A stretch of DNA of 33,310 nt, from contig JBGQCF010000023.1 of the NCBI GenBank assembly GCA_041495205.1, positions 1 to 33,310 of the forward strand, read 5' to 3'. Origin of the DNA: JAHFRG01 sp041495205. Lineage in GTDB: Bacteria > Pseudomonadota > Gammaproteobacteria > Burkholderiales > JAHFRG01. The translations under genes were made by a program, and so were the position numbers. The first letter of the stretch is position 1. Every line of letters begins with the position of its first letter. Shown here one piece after another: positions 8,851-19,129 of this stretch. Under the pieces are notes generated by a model. That model was not told where the DNA came from. It saw only the letters and a program-made list of their open reading frames with translations, and ran no database searches.

Positions 8851-9720
8851 ATGACAGCGGCATTCCAGGCCAAAGTGACAGTGAGCGGAGACAGGGGACT
8901 GCTGGAAGCATTCAAGCAGCAGACCGGCGCCCTGCTGTCCGAAGAAAGCGCTATTCAGAATTTCCAGGAGCAGTACATTTCACACGACCTGATTTATCGC
9001 TTCGAAACCGACCAAGGCATCCCTTTCCCGCCATTCGTCGCAACTTCGGCGGCCTTTCCCGACCTGAAAATCACGGTGGAATGGATCAACCATCGCGATG
9101 GCGTAAGGGGAAACGCTGTAATACAGGACGGCAAGCTTGCGGAACAATACACCCAGCCGATTGCCGATTCTGAGCGCATCGGCAGCCCCGTGCAGTTAGA
9201 CATCGCAATCGAAGAAAACGGTTATCTCAGGCAAGCCATCGTTTTCAAGAACATCGGCGCCGGCGAGTACGCCGGATATATTCTCACCGGCAGACAACAT
9301 GCCCTGTTCAAAATACGCAAGCAGGACAACCAAACCGTACTCTACGCCAGCGATGGACTGGAAGCCGAATGGGCGGAACATTGGACTTACAATCCGGAAA
9401 GCCGCAACAACGATTACCGGGAAATCGTACCCGGCGAAAAAATCGAGGATGCGCTTTTCCAGGTGTTGGAAGCGCTGGTCAACGATTTCCTTGATGATTG
9501 GGTGTGGCTTGCCGAAAGCCCGCCGGAAGACATTATCATCGAGCAACAGAAGTATGAGCGCATGGGGCTGGCCTCGCACCAAGCCAACATCAAGGCGGAG
9601 AAACTCAGAAAAATGGCCAGACTGGACACGGAACGGGGAAATTCCTACCGTTTCAGCACGCTGAGCAATGACTGCGCATGGATAAAAACCGCGATTGTGA
9701 AGTGTTGGGAAGAACAATAG
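8851..9720 (+). CDS. Hypothetical protein, 289 residues
   Basis: I do not recognise this family with confidence. It is a soluble, acidic protein without signal peptide or membrane segment. The N-terminal third (VTVSGDRGLLEAF, then a region with FPPF and FPDLKITVEW near residue 70) recalls in outline the ferredoxin-fold DUF1281/Api92-like proteins, but this is weak. The middle (130-170) is rich in beta-strand. The C-terminal half has Trp- and acid-rich helices (EALVNDFLDDWVWLAE) and ends with two cysteines near CAWIKTAIVKCW. No Shine-Dalgarno precedes the ATG, and the upstream 430 bp is gene-poor. It is 21 bp before the alpha/beta hydrolase gene on the same strand, so the two may be cotranscribed. 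The long frame and normal codon use support a real gene. Confidence 0.7.
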   Translation: MTAAFQAKVTVSGDRGLLEAFKQQTGALLSEESAIQNFQEQYISHDLIYRFETDQGIPFPPFVATSAAFPDLKITVEWINHRDGVRGNAVIQDGKLAEQYTQPIADSERIGSPVQLDIAIEENGYLRQAIVFKNIGAGEYAGYILTGRQHALFKIRKQDNQTVLYASDGLEAEWAEHWTYNPESRNNDYREIVPGEKIEDALFQVLEALVNDFLDDWVWLAESPPEDIIIEQQKYERMGLASHQANIKAEKLRKMARLDTERGNSYRFSTLSNDCAWIKTAIVKCWEEQ

Positions 9721-9741
9721 CCAAACCGGCGAAGAACGAAA

Positions 9742-10641
9742 ATGCGCGAACACAATTTCCTGGGTCTTGGCCCTCACGGCTTTCACCGCATTGCCTACAC
9801 CGAATGGGGTAATCCCGGCAATCCGCACGTGGTGGTCTGCGTGCATGGCCTCACGCGCAACGCGCGGGATTTCGATTTTCTCGCCATGGCGCTGGAAAGC
9901 GATTGTCACGTGGCATGCCCCGATATAGCAGGCCGTGGACAAAGCGATTGGCTTAGCCACCCCGAGGATTACAGTTACCCGGTTTACCTGTCCGACATGG
10001 CGGCACTGCTTGCGAGGATCGGTCCCGGAACTAGAGTGTCTCGATTCATCGCCAGGCTGCTGCACCGCTCATCTGAGCGCTACATTGATTGGGTGGGGAC
10101 TTCGATGGGCGGGCTGATCGGAATGATGCTGGCGGCACAACCAAAATCTCCGATACGGCGTCTCATAATGAACGACGTCGGTCCGCGGGTTCCCGCCGAC
10201 GCGTTGCGCCGGCTTGCTGAATACGTCGGCAAGGACTACCGCTTCGCCAGCTTCGAGGAATTCGAAGCCTATGTGCGCAAGGTTTCCGCCCCATTTGGCC
10301 CGCTCAGCGACGCGCAGTGGCGCCATATCGCCACCCACAGCGCAAGGAAGTTTGATGATGGAAGCTACGGCTTCAAATACGATCCGAAAATCGGCGAGCC
10401 GTTTAAAAGCGGATTTTTCCAGGACGTGGATTTATGGCAGTACTGGGAAAAAGTGCGCTGCCCGGTGCTGATTTTGCGGGGAGCCGAGTCCGACCTGTTG
10501 CTCAGAGAAACCGCGATAAAAATGTGCGAGCGCGAAGCACGCACTGAATTGGTGGAACTACCCGGGATCGGTCACGCGCCGATGCTGATGTCGGCAGACC
10601 AGATCAAAATCGTGCGCAAATTTCTCCTCGCCTCGGAATGA
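9742..10641 (+). CDS. Alpha/beta-fold hydrolase
   Basis: 299-residue serine hydrolase. The oxyanion-hole HG is at 35-36 (VVCVHGLTRN), the nucleophile elbow is GTSMGG with S121, and the remaining triad members are probably D251 (RGAESDLL) and H278 (GIGHAPML). No signal peptide, so cytosolic. Between the helix ending near residue 94 and the nucleophile strand there is an Arg/Ser-rich insert of about 18 residues (about 95-113) that I do not expect in close relatives, where this loop is short. The substrate is unknown: esterase, thioesterase or ring-cleavage hydrolase activity are all possible. It follows the hypothetical gene by 21 bp and converges on the acyl-CoA dehydrogenase gene. Confidence 0.9.
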   Translation: MREHNFLGLGPHGFHRIAYTEWGNPGNPHVVVCVHGLTRNARDFDFLAMALESDCHVACPDIAGRGQSDWLSHPEDYSYPVYLSDMAALLARIGPGTRVSRFIARLLHRSSERYIDWVGTSMGGLIGMMLAAQPKSPIRRLIMNDVGPRVPADALRRLAEYVGKDYRFASFEEFEAYVRKVSAPFGPLSDAQWRHIATHSARKFDDGSYGFKYDPKIGEPFKSGFFQDVDLWQYWEKVRCPVLILRGAESDLLLRETAIKMCEREARTELVELPGIGHAPMLMSADQIKIVRKFLLASE

Positions 10642-10706
10642 AACGTTGCCGTTTCCGCCACCGGAATAGCGGCCGCTTCGGCGCGTCTGTAAACGTATTT
10701 CCAATC

Positions 10707-12383
10707 TTATTCAGATAGGTCACCGGCAAGCCGCAGTGCGTCGTCGGCATTCATTTCGCAAATCAAATCCACGCCCGCAGCGCTCAAGCGCCTGGCTGCG
10801 GCCGCCGGCCTGCCGTCGTCGTGAACAAGCGACCACTGCGCGTGGTTCAGCAACAACGCAAGCTCCAGCGCGCGTCCCAGGGTCAGTGCAAAACGCCGCG
10901 CGCCGGCTTCGAGTTGCGCGTTACCGGTTTTCGTTGCCGCCAGGAACCATTCCTCGGCGTGCGTAAGTGTTTTTTTCACAGAATCCGCGACGGCGCTCAA
11001 GCTGGATTCGCGTACCTCAGCAAGCAGGCGCTGCGCTTCCTTGCGCACCGTGCCAAGCCCGTCCATGGCCTGTACCGCATGCAAGGTATCCAGCGCCAGC
11101 ACGTTGGTTGTGCCCTCCCAGATTGAAAAAACCTGCGCGTCGCGCAGAAGCCGGGGTATGCCGGTGTCCTCGACATAACCCGCGCCGCCGAAACTTTCAA
11201 CGACTTCGGAGAGCACGGCAACCGATTGCCGTGCAGTGGTGAGCTTGACAATCGGGATGAACGCACGCAGCAACTCCGCCTGCCCGGGTTGCGACTCGCC
11301 CGCCTCGTCTCTGCCAAGCAATGCCGCGACGTGAAAAGCCAGATGGAACGCGCCCTCCATTTCCGCCTGCATGCCTGCCAGCGTATCCACATGCAGCGGT
11401 TTTTGCGCAAGTTTCGCGCCGAACGCGTCGCGTTTGTGGGCGTAGTCCCGCGCCAGCGCAATTCCCCTGCGCATCATGGCCACGGAACTCACCGCATTCC
11501 AGGTGCGGGTGATGTTGAGCACAGGGGCGATGTTGCGTACGCCGTTGGCGGAATCCATCACAAGCTCGGCCTTCGTGCCGTCAAGGGTCAATTCCGCGGT
11601 CGGCACCTTGCGCGTACCCAGCTTGTCCTTGAGACGGTCGACAACCATGTTATTGGGCCTGCCTTCCGCATCGCGTGTTTCCACATAAAAGAGCGCGAGT
11701 CCCCGTCCTCCCGGCGGATTGCCCTCCGGTCGCGCCAAGGTCAACGCCATTTGCGAAGTGGTAGCCGAAGTAAACCACTTGCGGCCAAAGAGCCTCCACT
11801 CTTCTTTTTCATTGCGGCGTGCCACGGTTTCGGACAGCCCGACGTCCGAGCCGCCGATGCTCTCGGTCATCCACTGGCCGCTGGTCCACAAATATTTCGG
11901 ATCGCGGCTGGTTAGATGCGGCACGGCGCGCTGGATGAGCGCCTGGTTTCCGGATTGCAGCAGGGCGCGCGCTGCGCCGTCGGTCATTGCCAGCGGGCAA
12001 CTGTAAACATCGGTGGATGGGGTGAACAAATACACCAGCGCAAATTGGTGCAGCCGCGCATGAACGCCGTGCCTGGGTTCATAGGCAATCGCCACCAGCC
12101 CGCGTGTGGCGGCGATGCGCTCGGCTTCGCGCCACAGCGGCGAGACCTCCACGCGATCAATACGGTTGCCCCACGCATCCCATTGCGTGAGCACCGGCTC
12201 ATTCAAGCGGTCCGCAAGCTGGGCGCGGTAAAGCTCGCCTCCGGCGAGCCCGCCCATTTCCATGAGCCCGGGTTCGATGTCGCGCAGCATGGCGGGCGGC
12301 AACGCGCGTGCAAGATAGGAACGCAGCACCCGGTCGTCGCTGTACTGATTGCCAAGCTCCGGAGGCGGTTGGATGAACGCCAT
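10707..12383 (-). CDS. AidB-like acyl-CoA dehydrogenase family flavoprotein
   Basis: 558 residues, the length of the AidB branch (E. coli AidB is 541) rather than of 380-residue catabolic acyl-CoA dehydrogenases. The N-terminal NQ-containing segment, the FAD-binding middle domain (WMTESIGGSDVG near 167-178), the Arg-rich helix with KRDAFGAKL, and the C-terminal SIWEGTTNVLALD that carries the usual catalytic-glutamate region are all visible. AidB proteins are FAD-containing and linked to the alkylation response in E. coli, but many homologues have unclear roles. Here it lies 17 bp downstream of an aldehyde dehydrogenase gene with AGGAG before its ATG, so a metabolic role in the same operon is as likely as a DNA-protection role. 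The symbol is left blank because orthology to aidB is not proven. Confidence 0.88.
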   Translation of the reverse strand: MAFIQPPPELGNQYSDDRVLRSYLARALPPAMLRDIEPGLMEMGGLAGGELYRAQLADRLNEPVLTQWDAWGNRIDRVEVSPLWREAERIAATRGLVAIAYEPRHGVHARLHQFALVYLFTPSTDVYSCPLAMTDGAARALLQSGNQALIQRAVPHLTSRDPKYLWTSGQWMTESIGGSDVGLSETVARRNEKEEWRLFGRKWFTSATTSQMALTLARPEGNPPGGRGLALFYVETRDAEGRPNNMVVDRLKDKLGTRKVPTAELTLDGTKAELVMDSANGVRNIAPVLNITRTWNAVSSVAMMRRGIALARDYAHKRDAFGAKLAQKPLHVDTLAGMQAEMEGAFHLAFHVAALLGRDEAGESQPGQAELLRAFIPIVKLTTARQSVAVLSEVVESFGGAGYVEDTGIPRLLRDAQVFSIWEGTTNVLALDTLHAVQAMDGLGTVRKEAQRLLAEVRESSLSAVADSVKKTLTHAEEWFLAATKTGNAQLEAGARRFALTLGRALELALLLNHAQWSLVHDDGRPAAAARRLSAAGVDLICEMNADDALRLAGDLSE

Positions 12384-12400
12384 TTGCCAACTCCTGATCT

Positions 12401-13894
12401 TTACGTGTCCAGTCGGTCAATGCCACCGAGGCAAATGTATTTCACCTGCACAAACTCTTCGATGCCGTATTTAGAACCTTCGCGGCCGATGCCGGATTGC
12501 TTCACTCCCCCAAACGGCGTGACCTCGTTGGAAATAATGCCGGTGTTGACACCCACCATTCCGCATTCCAGCGCTTCAGCGACGCGCCAGATGCGCCCGA
12601 CGTCGCGGCTATAGAAATATCCCGCAAGACCATATTGGGTATCATTGGCAATACGCACCGCGTCCTGTTCGGTTTTGAAGCGGAACAGTGGCGCGACCGG
12701 GCCAAACGTTTCTTCGTGCGCAAGCAGCATGTCGGTGGTCACGTCTTTCAGCACCGTGGGTTCAAAGAACGTTCCTCCCAGCGCATGGCGCTTGCCGCCC
12801 AGCACCACTTTCGCGCCTTTGGCGAGCGCATCGGCGATATGGCTCTCGACTTTCTTGAGTGCCTGCGCATCGATCAGCGGGCCCTGGTTCACCCCATCTT
12901 CCATGCCATCGCCGACTTTCAAATCTTTCACCTTCGCCGCCAATCTCGCGGCAAACGCATCATAAACGCTGTCCTGCACCAAAATCCGGTTGGCGCACAC
13001 GCAGGTCTGGCCGGTGTTGCGGTATTTGGACGCCATGGCACCTTCCACCGCGGCATCGAGATCGGCATCGTCAAACACAATGAACGGCGCGTTGCCGCCC
13101 AGCTCCAGCGAGATTTTTTTCACCGTGTCGGCGCATTGACGCATGAGCAGCTTGCCCACTTCGGTTGAGCCGGTAAACGTGAGTTTGCGCACCAATGGAT
13201 TGGCGGTCAGTTCGCCGCCTATCGCCGGCGCGTCGCCTGTCACCACATTCAACGCGCCCTTGGGTATCCCCGCTTCCTCGGCGAGCACGGCGAGCGCCAA
13301 TGCCGAATAAGGGGTCTGTTCAGCAGGTTTCAGCACCACCACGCAGCCCGCGGCGAGCGCCGGGCCGACTTTGCGCGTAATCATCGCCGCCGGGAAATTC
13401 CACGGCGTGATTGCCGCGCAGACGCCGACCGGCTCTTTAACCACCAGCAGTCGCTTGTCGGACTGTTGCTGAGGAATGGTTTCGCCGTAAAGGCGCTTGC
13501 CTTCTTCGGCGAACCATTCGATAAAAGATGCCGCATAAGCGATTTCGCCCTTGGCCTCGGCCAGCGGCTTGCCTTGCTCTGCGGTCATCAGTATCGCAAG
13601 GTCCTGCTGGTTTGCCATGATAAGCTCGAACCAGCGGCGCAGGATGACCGCGCGCTGCTTGGCGGTCTTGGCGCGCCATGCAGGCCAGGCTGCGTGTGCC
13701 GCCTCAATAGCGCGGCGCGTTTCCGCCGCGCCCATGTTGGGCACGGTGCCGAGATGCGAGCCGTCGGCCGGATTGGCCACCGTGAATGCGGCTTGGGTGT
13801 CGGCATTCACCCATTCGGCGTTGATATAGCATTGCTGCCGAAACAGCGCCGGGTTTTTAAGCCTGAGCGATACTATTTTTTGTGGTGCGTTCAT
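12401..13894 (-). CDS. gabD: NAD(P)-dependent succinate-semialdehyde dehydrogenase
   Basis: Aldehyde dehydrogenase superfamily enzyme that oxidises succinate semialdehyde (GABA shunt) or similar semialdehydes. 497 residues from the ATG at 13894; a TTG four codons upstream is the only alternative. Visible are the ITPWNFP cofactor loop (162-168), the FTGSTEVG turn (240-247), general base E264 in LELGGNAP, and nucleophile C298 in GQTCVCANR. The second cysteine C300, two residues on, is the pattern used as a redox switch in SSADH enzymes. The C-terminus keeps the NEVTPFGGVKQSG signature. It is the first gene of a two-gene operon with the AidB-like gene. A TATACT at 13923-13928 (minus) could be its -10. 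Substrate is inferred from family; glutarate semialdehyde is an alternative. Confidence 0.92.
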   Translation of the reverse strand: MNAPQKIVSLRLKNPALFRQQCYINAEWVNADTQAAFTVANPADGSHLGTVPNMGAAETRRAIEAAHAAWPAWRAKTAKQRAVILRRWFELIMANQQDLAILMTAEQGKPLAEAKGEIAYAASFIEWFAEEGKRLYGETIPQQQSDKRLLVVKEPVGVCAAITPWNFPAAMITRKVGPALAAGCVVVLKPAEQTPYSALALAVLAEEAGIPKGALNVVTGDAPAIGGELTANPLVRKLTFTGSTEVGKLLMRQCADTVKKISLELGGNAPFIVFDDADLDAAVEGAMASKYRNTGQTCVCANRILVQDSVYDAFAARLAAKVKDLKVGDGMEDGVNQGPLIDAQALKKVESHIADALAKGAKVVLGGKRHALGGTFFEPTVLKDVTTDMLLAHEETFGPVAPLFRFKTEQDAVRIANDTQYGLAGYFYSRDVGRIWRVAEALECGMVGVNTGIISNEVTPFGGVKQSGIGREGSKYGIEEFVQVKYICLGGIDRLDT

Positions 13895-14098
13895 GACGGG
13901 TTTCAACTATGATTACACTTGAAGTATAGCAATGATAATGGCTTTACTCACGCTCTATAAAGTCGCGGGATAGGCGTCATTAGTATAAGCATTTCATTGC
14001 ACCGCGGGTATCACTAATCCTACCGGTCGAGCAGAATGCGAAGTTCGCGCGCGAAATCTGCGATCGCGGCAACGTGATGGAAAAACGAATGGGACGAC

Positions 14099-15847
<1,749 letters not shown>

Positions 15848-15856
15848 CGGCCCGCC

Positions 15857-17773
15857 ATGGCGATGACACATCCGGCCAAAATCGGCAAATACGAAATCCA
15901 GGACATACTCGGCAGGGGCGGCATGGGCGTCGTCTATAAGGGTTGGGATCCCGCGATTTCGCGCAGCGTCGCAGTCAAGGCGATCAGTAAGGCATCGCTC
16001 GACGCCGGCGAGCTCAAGCAGGTGATGAACCGCTTCCGGCACGAGGCGCAGGCGGTCGGCCGTCTGGTGCATCCGCGCATCGTGCAGATCTACGACTACG
16101 GCGAGGACGACGAAACCGCCTACATCGTGATGGAGCTGGTCAACGGCAAGACGCTGGCGCAGCACCTGGCGCAGGAAGTCGTCTACGAAATCCGCGAAGC
16201 CGGCGAGATCATCCGCCAGTTGCTCGACGGCATCGGCTATGCGCACAGCGAGGGCGTCGTGCATCGCGACATCAAGCCGTCGAACATCATGATCAACAAC
16301 GACGGCCGCATCAAGATCAGCGACTTCGGCATCGCGCACACCGAGTCTTCGAACCTGACGCAGGCCGGCGACGTGCTCGGCACGCTGCACTACATGGCGC
16401 CCGAACAGTTCCTCGGTACCGAGGTCAACAAGCTCGCCGACCTGTTTGCTGTCGGCGTAATCGCCTATGAACTGCTGACCGGCAGCAAGCCGTTTTACGG
16501 GAGTTCTGCCGTGGTGATGCAGCAAGTGTTGAACGAGCGGCCGGCCGACGCGTCGCTGTTGAACCCCAAGCTGTCGCCGTTGGTGGATCGCGTGCTGCAA
16601 AAAGCGCTCGCCAAGAAGCGCGAAGACCGTTTTCAGGATGCGCGCGAGTTTTCCGACGCGTTCCGCGAAGCGATCGATGTTTCACTCAACCCAGGCGGCG
16701 CGGCGGCGGCCCCAACTCCCGCCGCGCCCGACAGCGCAGCGCTGCTCAACGCGGCGAGGCTGCTCAATACCGCGGCGGCGAAGCCGGCTGCCGAGAATGA
16801 CGAGCTATTGCTGGCGCTGACCGGCGACAGCGCAATCAGCCTCGACACCGGCGTCAGGAAAGCACGGCTGTTGGTGATCGACGACGAGGAACGGATACTG
16901 ACCGCGCTCAAGTCGCTATTCCGGAGCCGCTACCATGTGTTCACCACCACCGACGGCAATAAAGCGCTCGACTTCCTCCGCAAGTTCCAGGTGCACGTGA
17001 TCGTCAGCGATCAGCGCATGCCGGTGATGCCGGGCGTGGAACTCCTGCGCCGGTCGCGCGAGATTTCGCCGCGCAGCGTGCGCATCTTGCTGACCGGCTA
17101 TTCCGACCTGGCGGCGATCGTCGGCTCGATCAACGACGGCGAGGTGTACCGCTTCATCAGCAAACCGTGGGACAACAGCGAGCTGCAGACTATCGTCGCC
17201 GAAGCGGTTACCATCGCGCTCGAGCTCGCCGATACAAAGGCTGCGAAGGTCGCGCTGCCGAAAAAGATGGACGCCGGCGTACTGGTGATCGATAAGGACG
17301 AAGAAATCTTCCGTGTTGTGCGCGAACTGATCGGTGGGCTGTGCCCGGTAATCTACGCCTCGAATCTCGACGCCGCGCTTGCGGCAATGCAGTCACAGGA
17401 AATCGCTGTCGTGATTACCGACGTCGACTCCGGTCACGAGCAGTTGACCGCGATGCTGAAGCTGTTGAAACAGGAAGATCCGCAGATCCTGACCATCGTT
17501 GTCACCACCGCGTCGGACTCGGAACTCGTGATCGAGCTCATCAACCAGGCGCAGATTTTCCGCTTCCTCAATAAACCGGTGAACGTGCGGCTGCTGAAAA
17601 GCCACGTGCACGCGGCGTTGCTGCGCTATCTGGTCTACAAGCAGGCGCCCAAGCTCGTCACTGAGCATCGGGTGCGGCCGCCCGAGGAAGTGCGCTCATC
17701 CTCGCTCGGCCAGAGCATCCTCGACAGCATCAAGTCGCTGCGCGGGCGCTGGTTTGGCGCGCATGACAACTAA
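15857..17773 (+). CDS. Ser/Thr protein kinase fused to two response-regulator receiver domains
   Basis: 638 residues, no membrane segment. Residues 12-272 are a Hanks-type kinase with glycine loop GRGGMG (19-24), K41 of VAVK, E63 of helix C, catalytic HRDIKPSN (D138) and DFG (156-158), then GTLHYMAPEQ; all residues needed for activity are present. After an Ala/Pro linker (280-315) comes receiver 1 (336-450): D342/D343, phospho-acceptor D385 in VSDQRMPVMPG, T413 and K436, the HupR/RpfG-like subtype. A second, more diverged receiver (472-590) keeps D479/D481, D522, T550/T551 and K573 but has lost the MP turn after the aspartate. A 45-residue basic tail ends the protein. The stop codon is the first three bases of the following inverted-repeat element. 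The upstream histidine kinase without a receiver is the natural phosphodonor (inference), giving His-Asp control of a Ser/Thr kinase. Confidence 0.93.
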   Translation: MAMTHPAKIGKYEIQDILGRGGMGVVYKGWDPAISRSVAVKAISKASLDAGELKQVMNRFRHEAQAVGRLVHPRIVQIYDYGEDDETAYIVMELVNGKTLAQHLAQEVVYEIREAGEIIRQLLDGIGYAHSEGVVHRDIKPSNIMINNDGRIKISDFGIAHTESSNLTQAGDVLGTLHYMAPEQFLGTEVNKLADLFAVGVIAYELLTGSKPFYGSSAVVMQQVLNERPADASLLNPKLSPLVDRVLQKALAKKREDRFQDAREFSDAFREAIDVSLNPGGAAAAPTPAAPDSAALLNAARLLNTAAAKPAAENDELLLALTGDSAISLDTGVRKARLLVIDDEERILTALKSLFRSRYHVFTTTDGNKALDFLRKFQVHVIVSDQRMPVMPGVELLRRSREISPRSVRILLTGYSDLAAIVGSINDGEVYRFISKPWDNSELQTIVAEAVTIALELADTKAAKVALPKKMDAGVLVIDKDEEIFRVVRELIGGLCPVIYASNLDAALAAMQSQEIAVVITDVDSGHEQLTAMLKLLKQEDPQILTIVVTTASDSELVIELINQAQIFRFLNKPVNVRLLKSHVHAALLRYLVYKQAPKLVTEHRVRPPEEVRSSSLGQSILDSIKSLRGRWFGAHDN

Positions 17774-18051
17774 GGAACCTCTGATCAAGCCCCGCGCGGT
17801 TGCGACGGAGGCTTTCCGGGATGGGATGCGCGAAGCGAGGCGCAGCCAATGGCCACTCCCCTTGGCAAGCCGAGCGACAAAGCAGACCGCCCGGACAAGC
17901 CCCGTCCCTCCGGGTTGCGGCAAAATGCGGCGCCTGCGTCGTTGCGCTCCTCGGCTTCGTAGTCCGGGCTACGACCTTCGTCGCGCGCCTTGCATCCATC
18001 CGCATTTTGCCAGCAACGCAATCCGTGGAGGACTTAATCAGAGGTTCCTTA
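17771..18051. mobile_element. MITE-like element with 19-bp terminal inverted repeats
   Basis: A 281-bp non-coding element is bounded by TAAGGAACCTCTGATCAAG (17771-17789) and its inverted copy at 18033-18051, with one mismatch in 19. Inside are a perfect 12-bp inverted repeat, GGCAAAATGCGG at 17919-17930 with its complement at 18000-18011, and between these arms a hairpin CGTAG/CTACG (17958-17962, 17969-17973). The nested palindromes suggest a foldable miniature element or structured RNA. No transposase frame is visible and no clear target-site duplication can be called. The left end supplies the TAA stop of the Ser/Thr kinase gene. Whether other copies exist in the genome cannot be seen here. 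Confidence 0.7.
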
Positions 18052-18095
18052 AGAAATCCTGACGCTGGAGTACGGAAGAACAGTCCGCCTGCGCC

Positions 18096-19109
18096 TTACA
18101 CGCGCCGCGCCAGCGGCAGATTCATCAGCAGGTTCTGCGGCTTCAGCCGCAACAGGTTGTCGTTGCTCATTGCCATACCCAGAAACACCGGTTGTCCGGC
18201 GATTTCCGCGCGCATGTCTTGAGCGTTGAGAAAATCCATGCGAAACAGGCATAACAGCCTCTGCCGGCGTTGCTCCGAAACTTCCGTGCCGAGGTACAGA
18301 TCATTGAGGATGCCGCTCGCCTCCGCGTCCAGGCCGACATGCCAGACCCAGTCCTCGCTCTCGATGTTAGGCACCGGGTTTACCGTTACCCGCACCTGAT
18401 GAAAATGCTCAACCCACGCTTCCAGCACCCGGCACAGCGCAGCGCAGCCGGGATGAGACGGGTTTAACGCAAGCAGCGTATCGTGACGCTCATCGTGCAT
18501 CCAGTAAATTGCCGCGTTTTCCTCGTTCAGCACAGTCAGACTGGCGCTCTTCAACGGCGCCTGCGCTTCCATGAGAAAGCGCCCGATGTCGCCAAGACCG
18601 GCACTTTTGGCGTGGGCTTCCACGGTTTCTGCATCCGCCGCCACGATCGCACCGTTATTGATGCTGATGTTCTGCGCACGGAATAACATTTCCGCGGCGC
18701 GCGCCTGCAACGGCTCAGGCTGCCGGTCAAGAATGTGGCGCAAAATCACCTGTACCAGGTGGTCGATGAAAAGCGGCGGCACGGTGGTGTTGGCTTCCTG
18801 AAAAATCGCGGCGTAGCAAGCTTCCAGCGACTGCGCCGCCAACAAGCGCTCGCGGAAACGCAGCATGATGCGGTAATTTTCACGCGCATCTTCATCGGCA
18901 ATAGCGGCGATGCGCGCGTCATCCACTTTGCTGCGCGGGTTGCCGAGCAATTCCTCATGCAGGGCGCGCTCGCTTGCACAGGATTCTTCGATCGGGTGCA
19001 GTTCCGGGCGCAGCAAATAACCGCGCAGGAAATCGTCGCTGGCGGCGAGCCTGCCGTTGAGATCGCGTTTGAGATGATGAAAGCCGCAGCTGTGCCAGAA
19101 ATCAACCAT
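18096..19109 (-). CDS. DUF6352 family protein
   Basis: 337 residues, function unknown. It opens MVDFWHSCGFHHL and soon contains the FLRGYLLRPELHPIEESCA region typical of this betaproteobacterial family, followed by LRFRERLLAA. It is predicted soluble and mostly helical with a mixed C-terminal half containing several Trp and His residues (YWMHDERHDTLLALNPSHPGC near 205-225). No catalytic motif is recognised. It starts 20 bases after the rhlE stop on the same strand, so it is probably cotranscribed with the helicase. A weak AGGG precedes the ATG. The assignment rests on remembered family sequence; any link to RNA metabolism is only by neighbourhood. Confidence 0.8.
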   Translation of the reverse strand: MVDFWHSCGFHHLKRDLNGRLAASDDFLRGYLLRPELHPIEESCASERALHEELLGNPRSKVDDARIAAIADEDARENYRIMLRFRERLLAAQSLEACYAAIFQEANTTVPPLFIDHLVQVILRHILDRQPEPLQARAAEMLFRAQNISINNGAIVAADAETVEAHAKSAGLGDIGRFLMEAQAPLKSASLTVLNEENAAIYWMHDERHDTLLALNPSHPGCAALCRVLEAWVEHFHQVRVTVNPVPNIESEDWVWHVGLDAEASGILNDLYLGTEVSEQRRQRLLCLFRMDFLNAQDMRAEIAGQPVFLGMAMSNDNLLRLKPQNLLMNLPLARRV

Positions 19110-19129
19110 CTTGACCCTGTGCGCGACGC

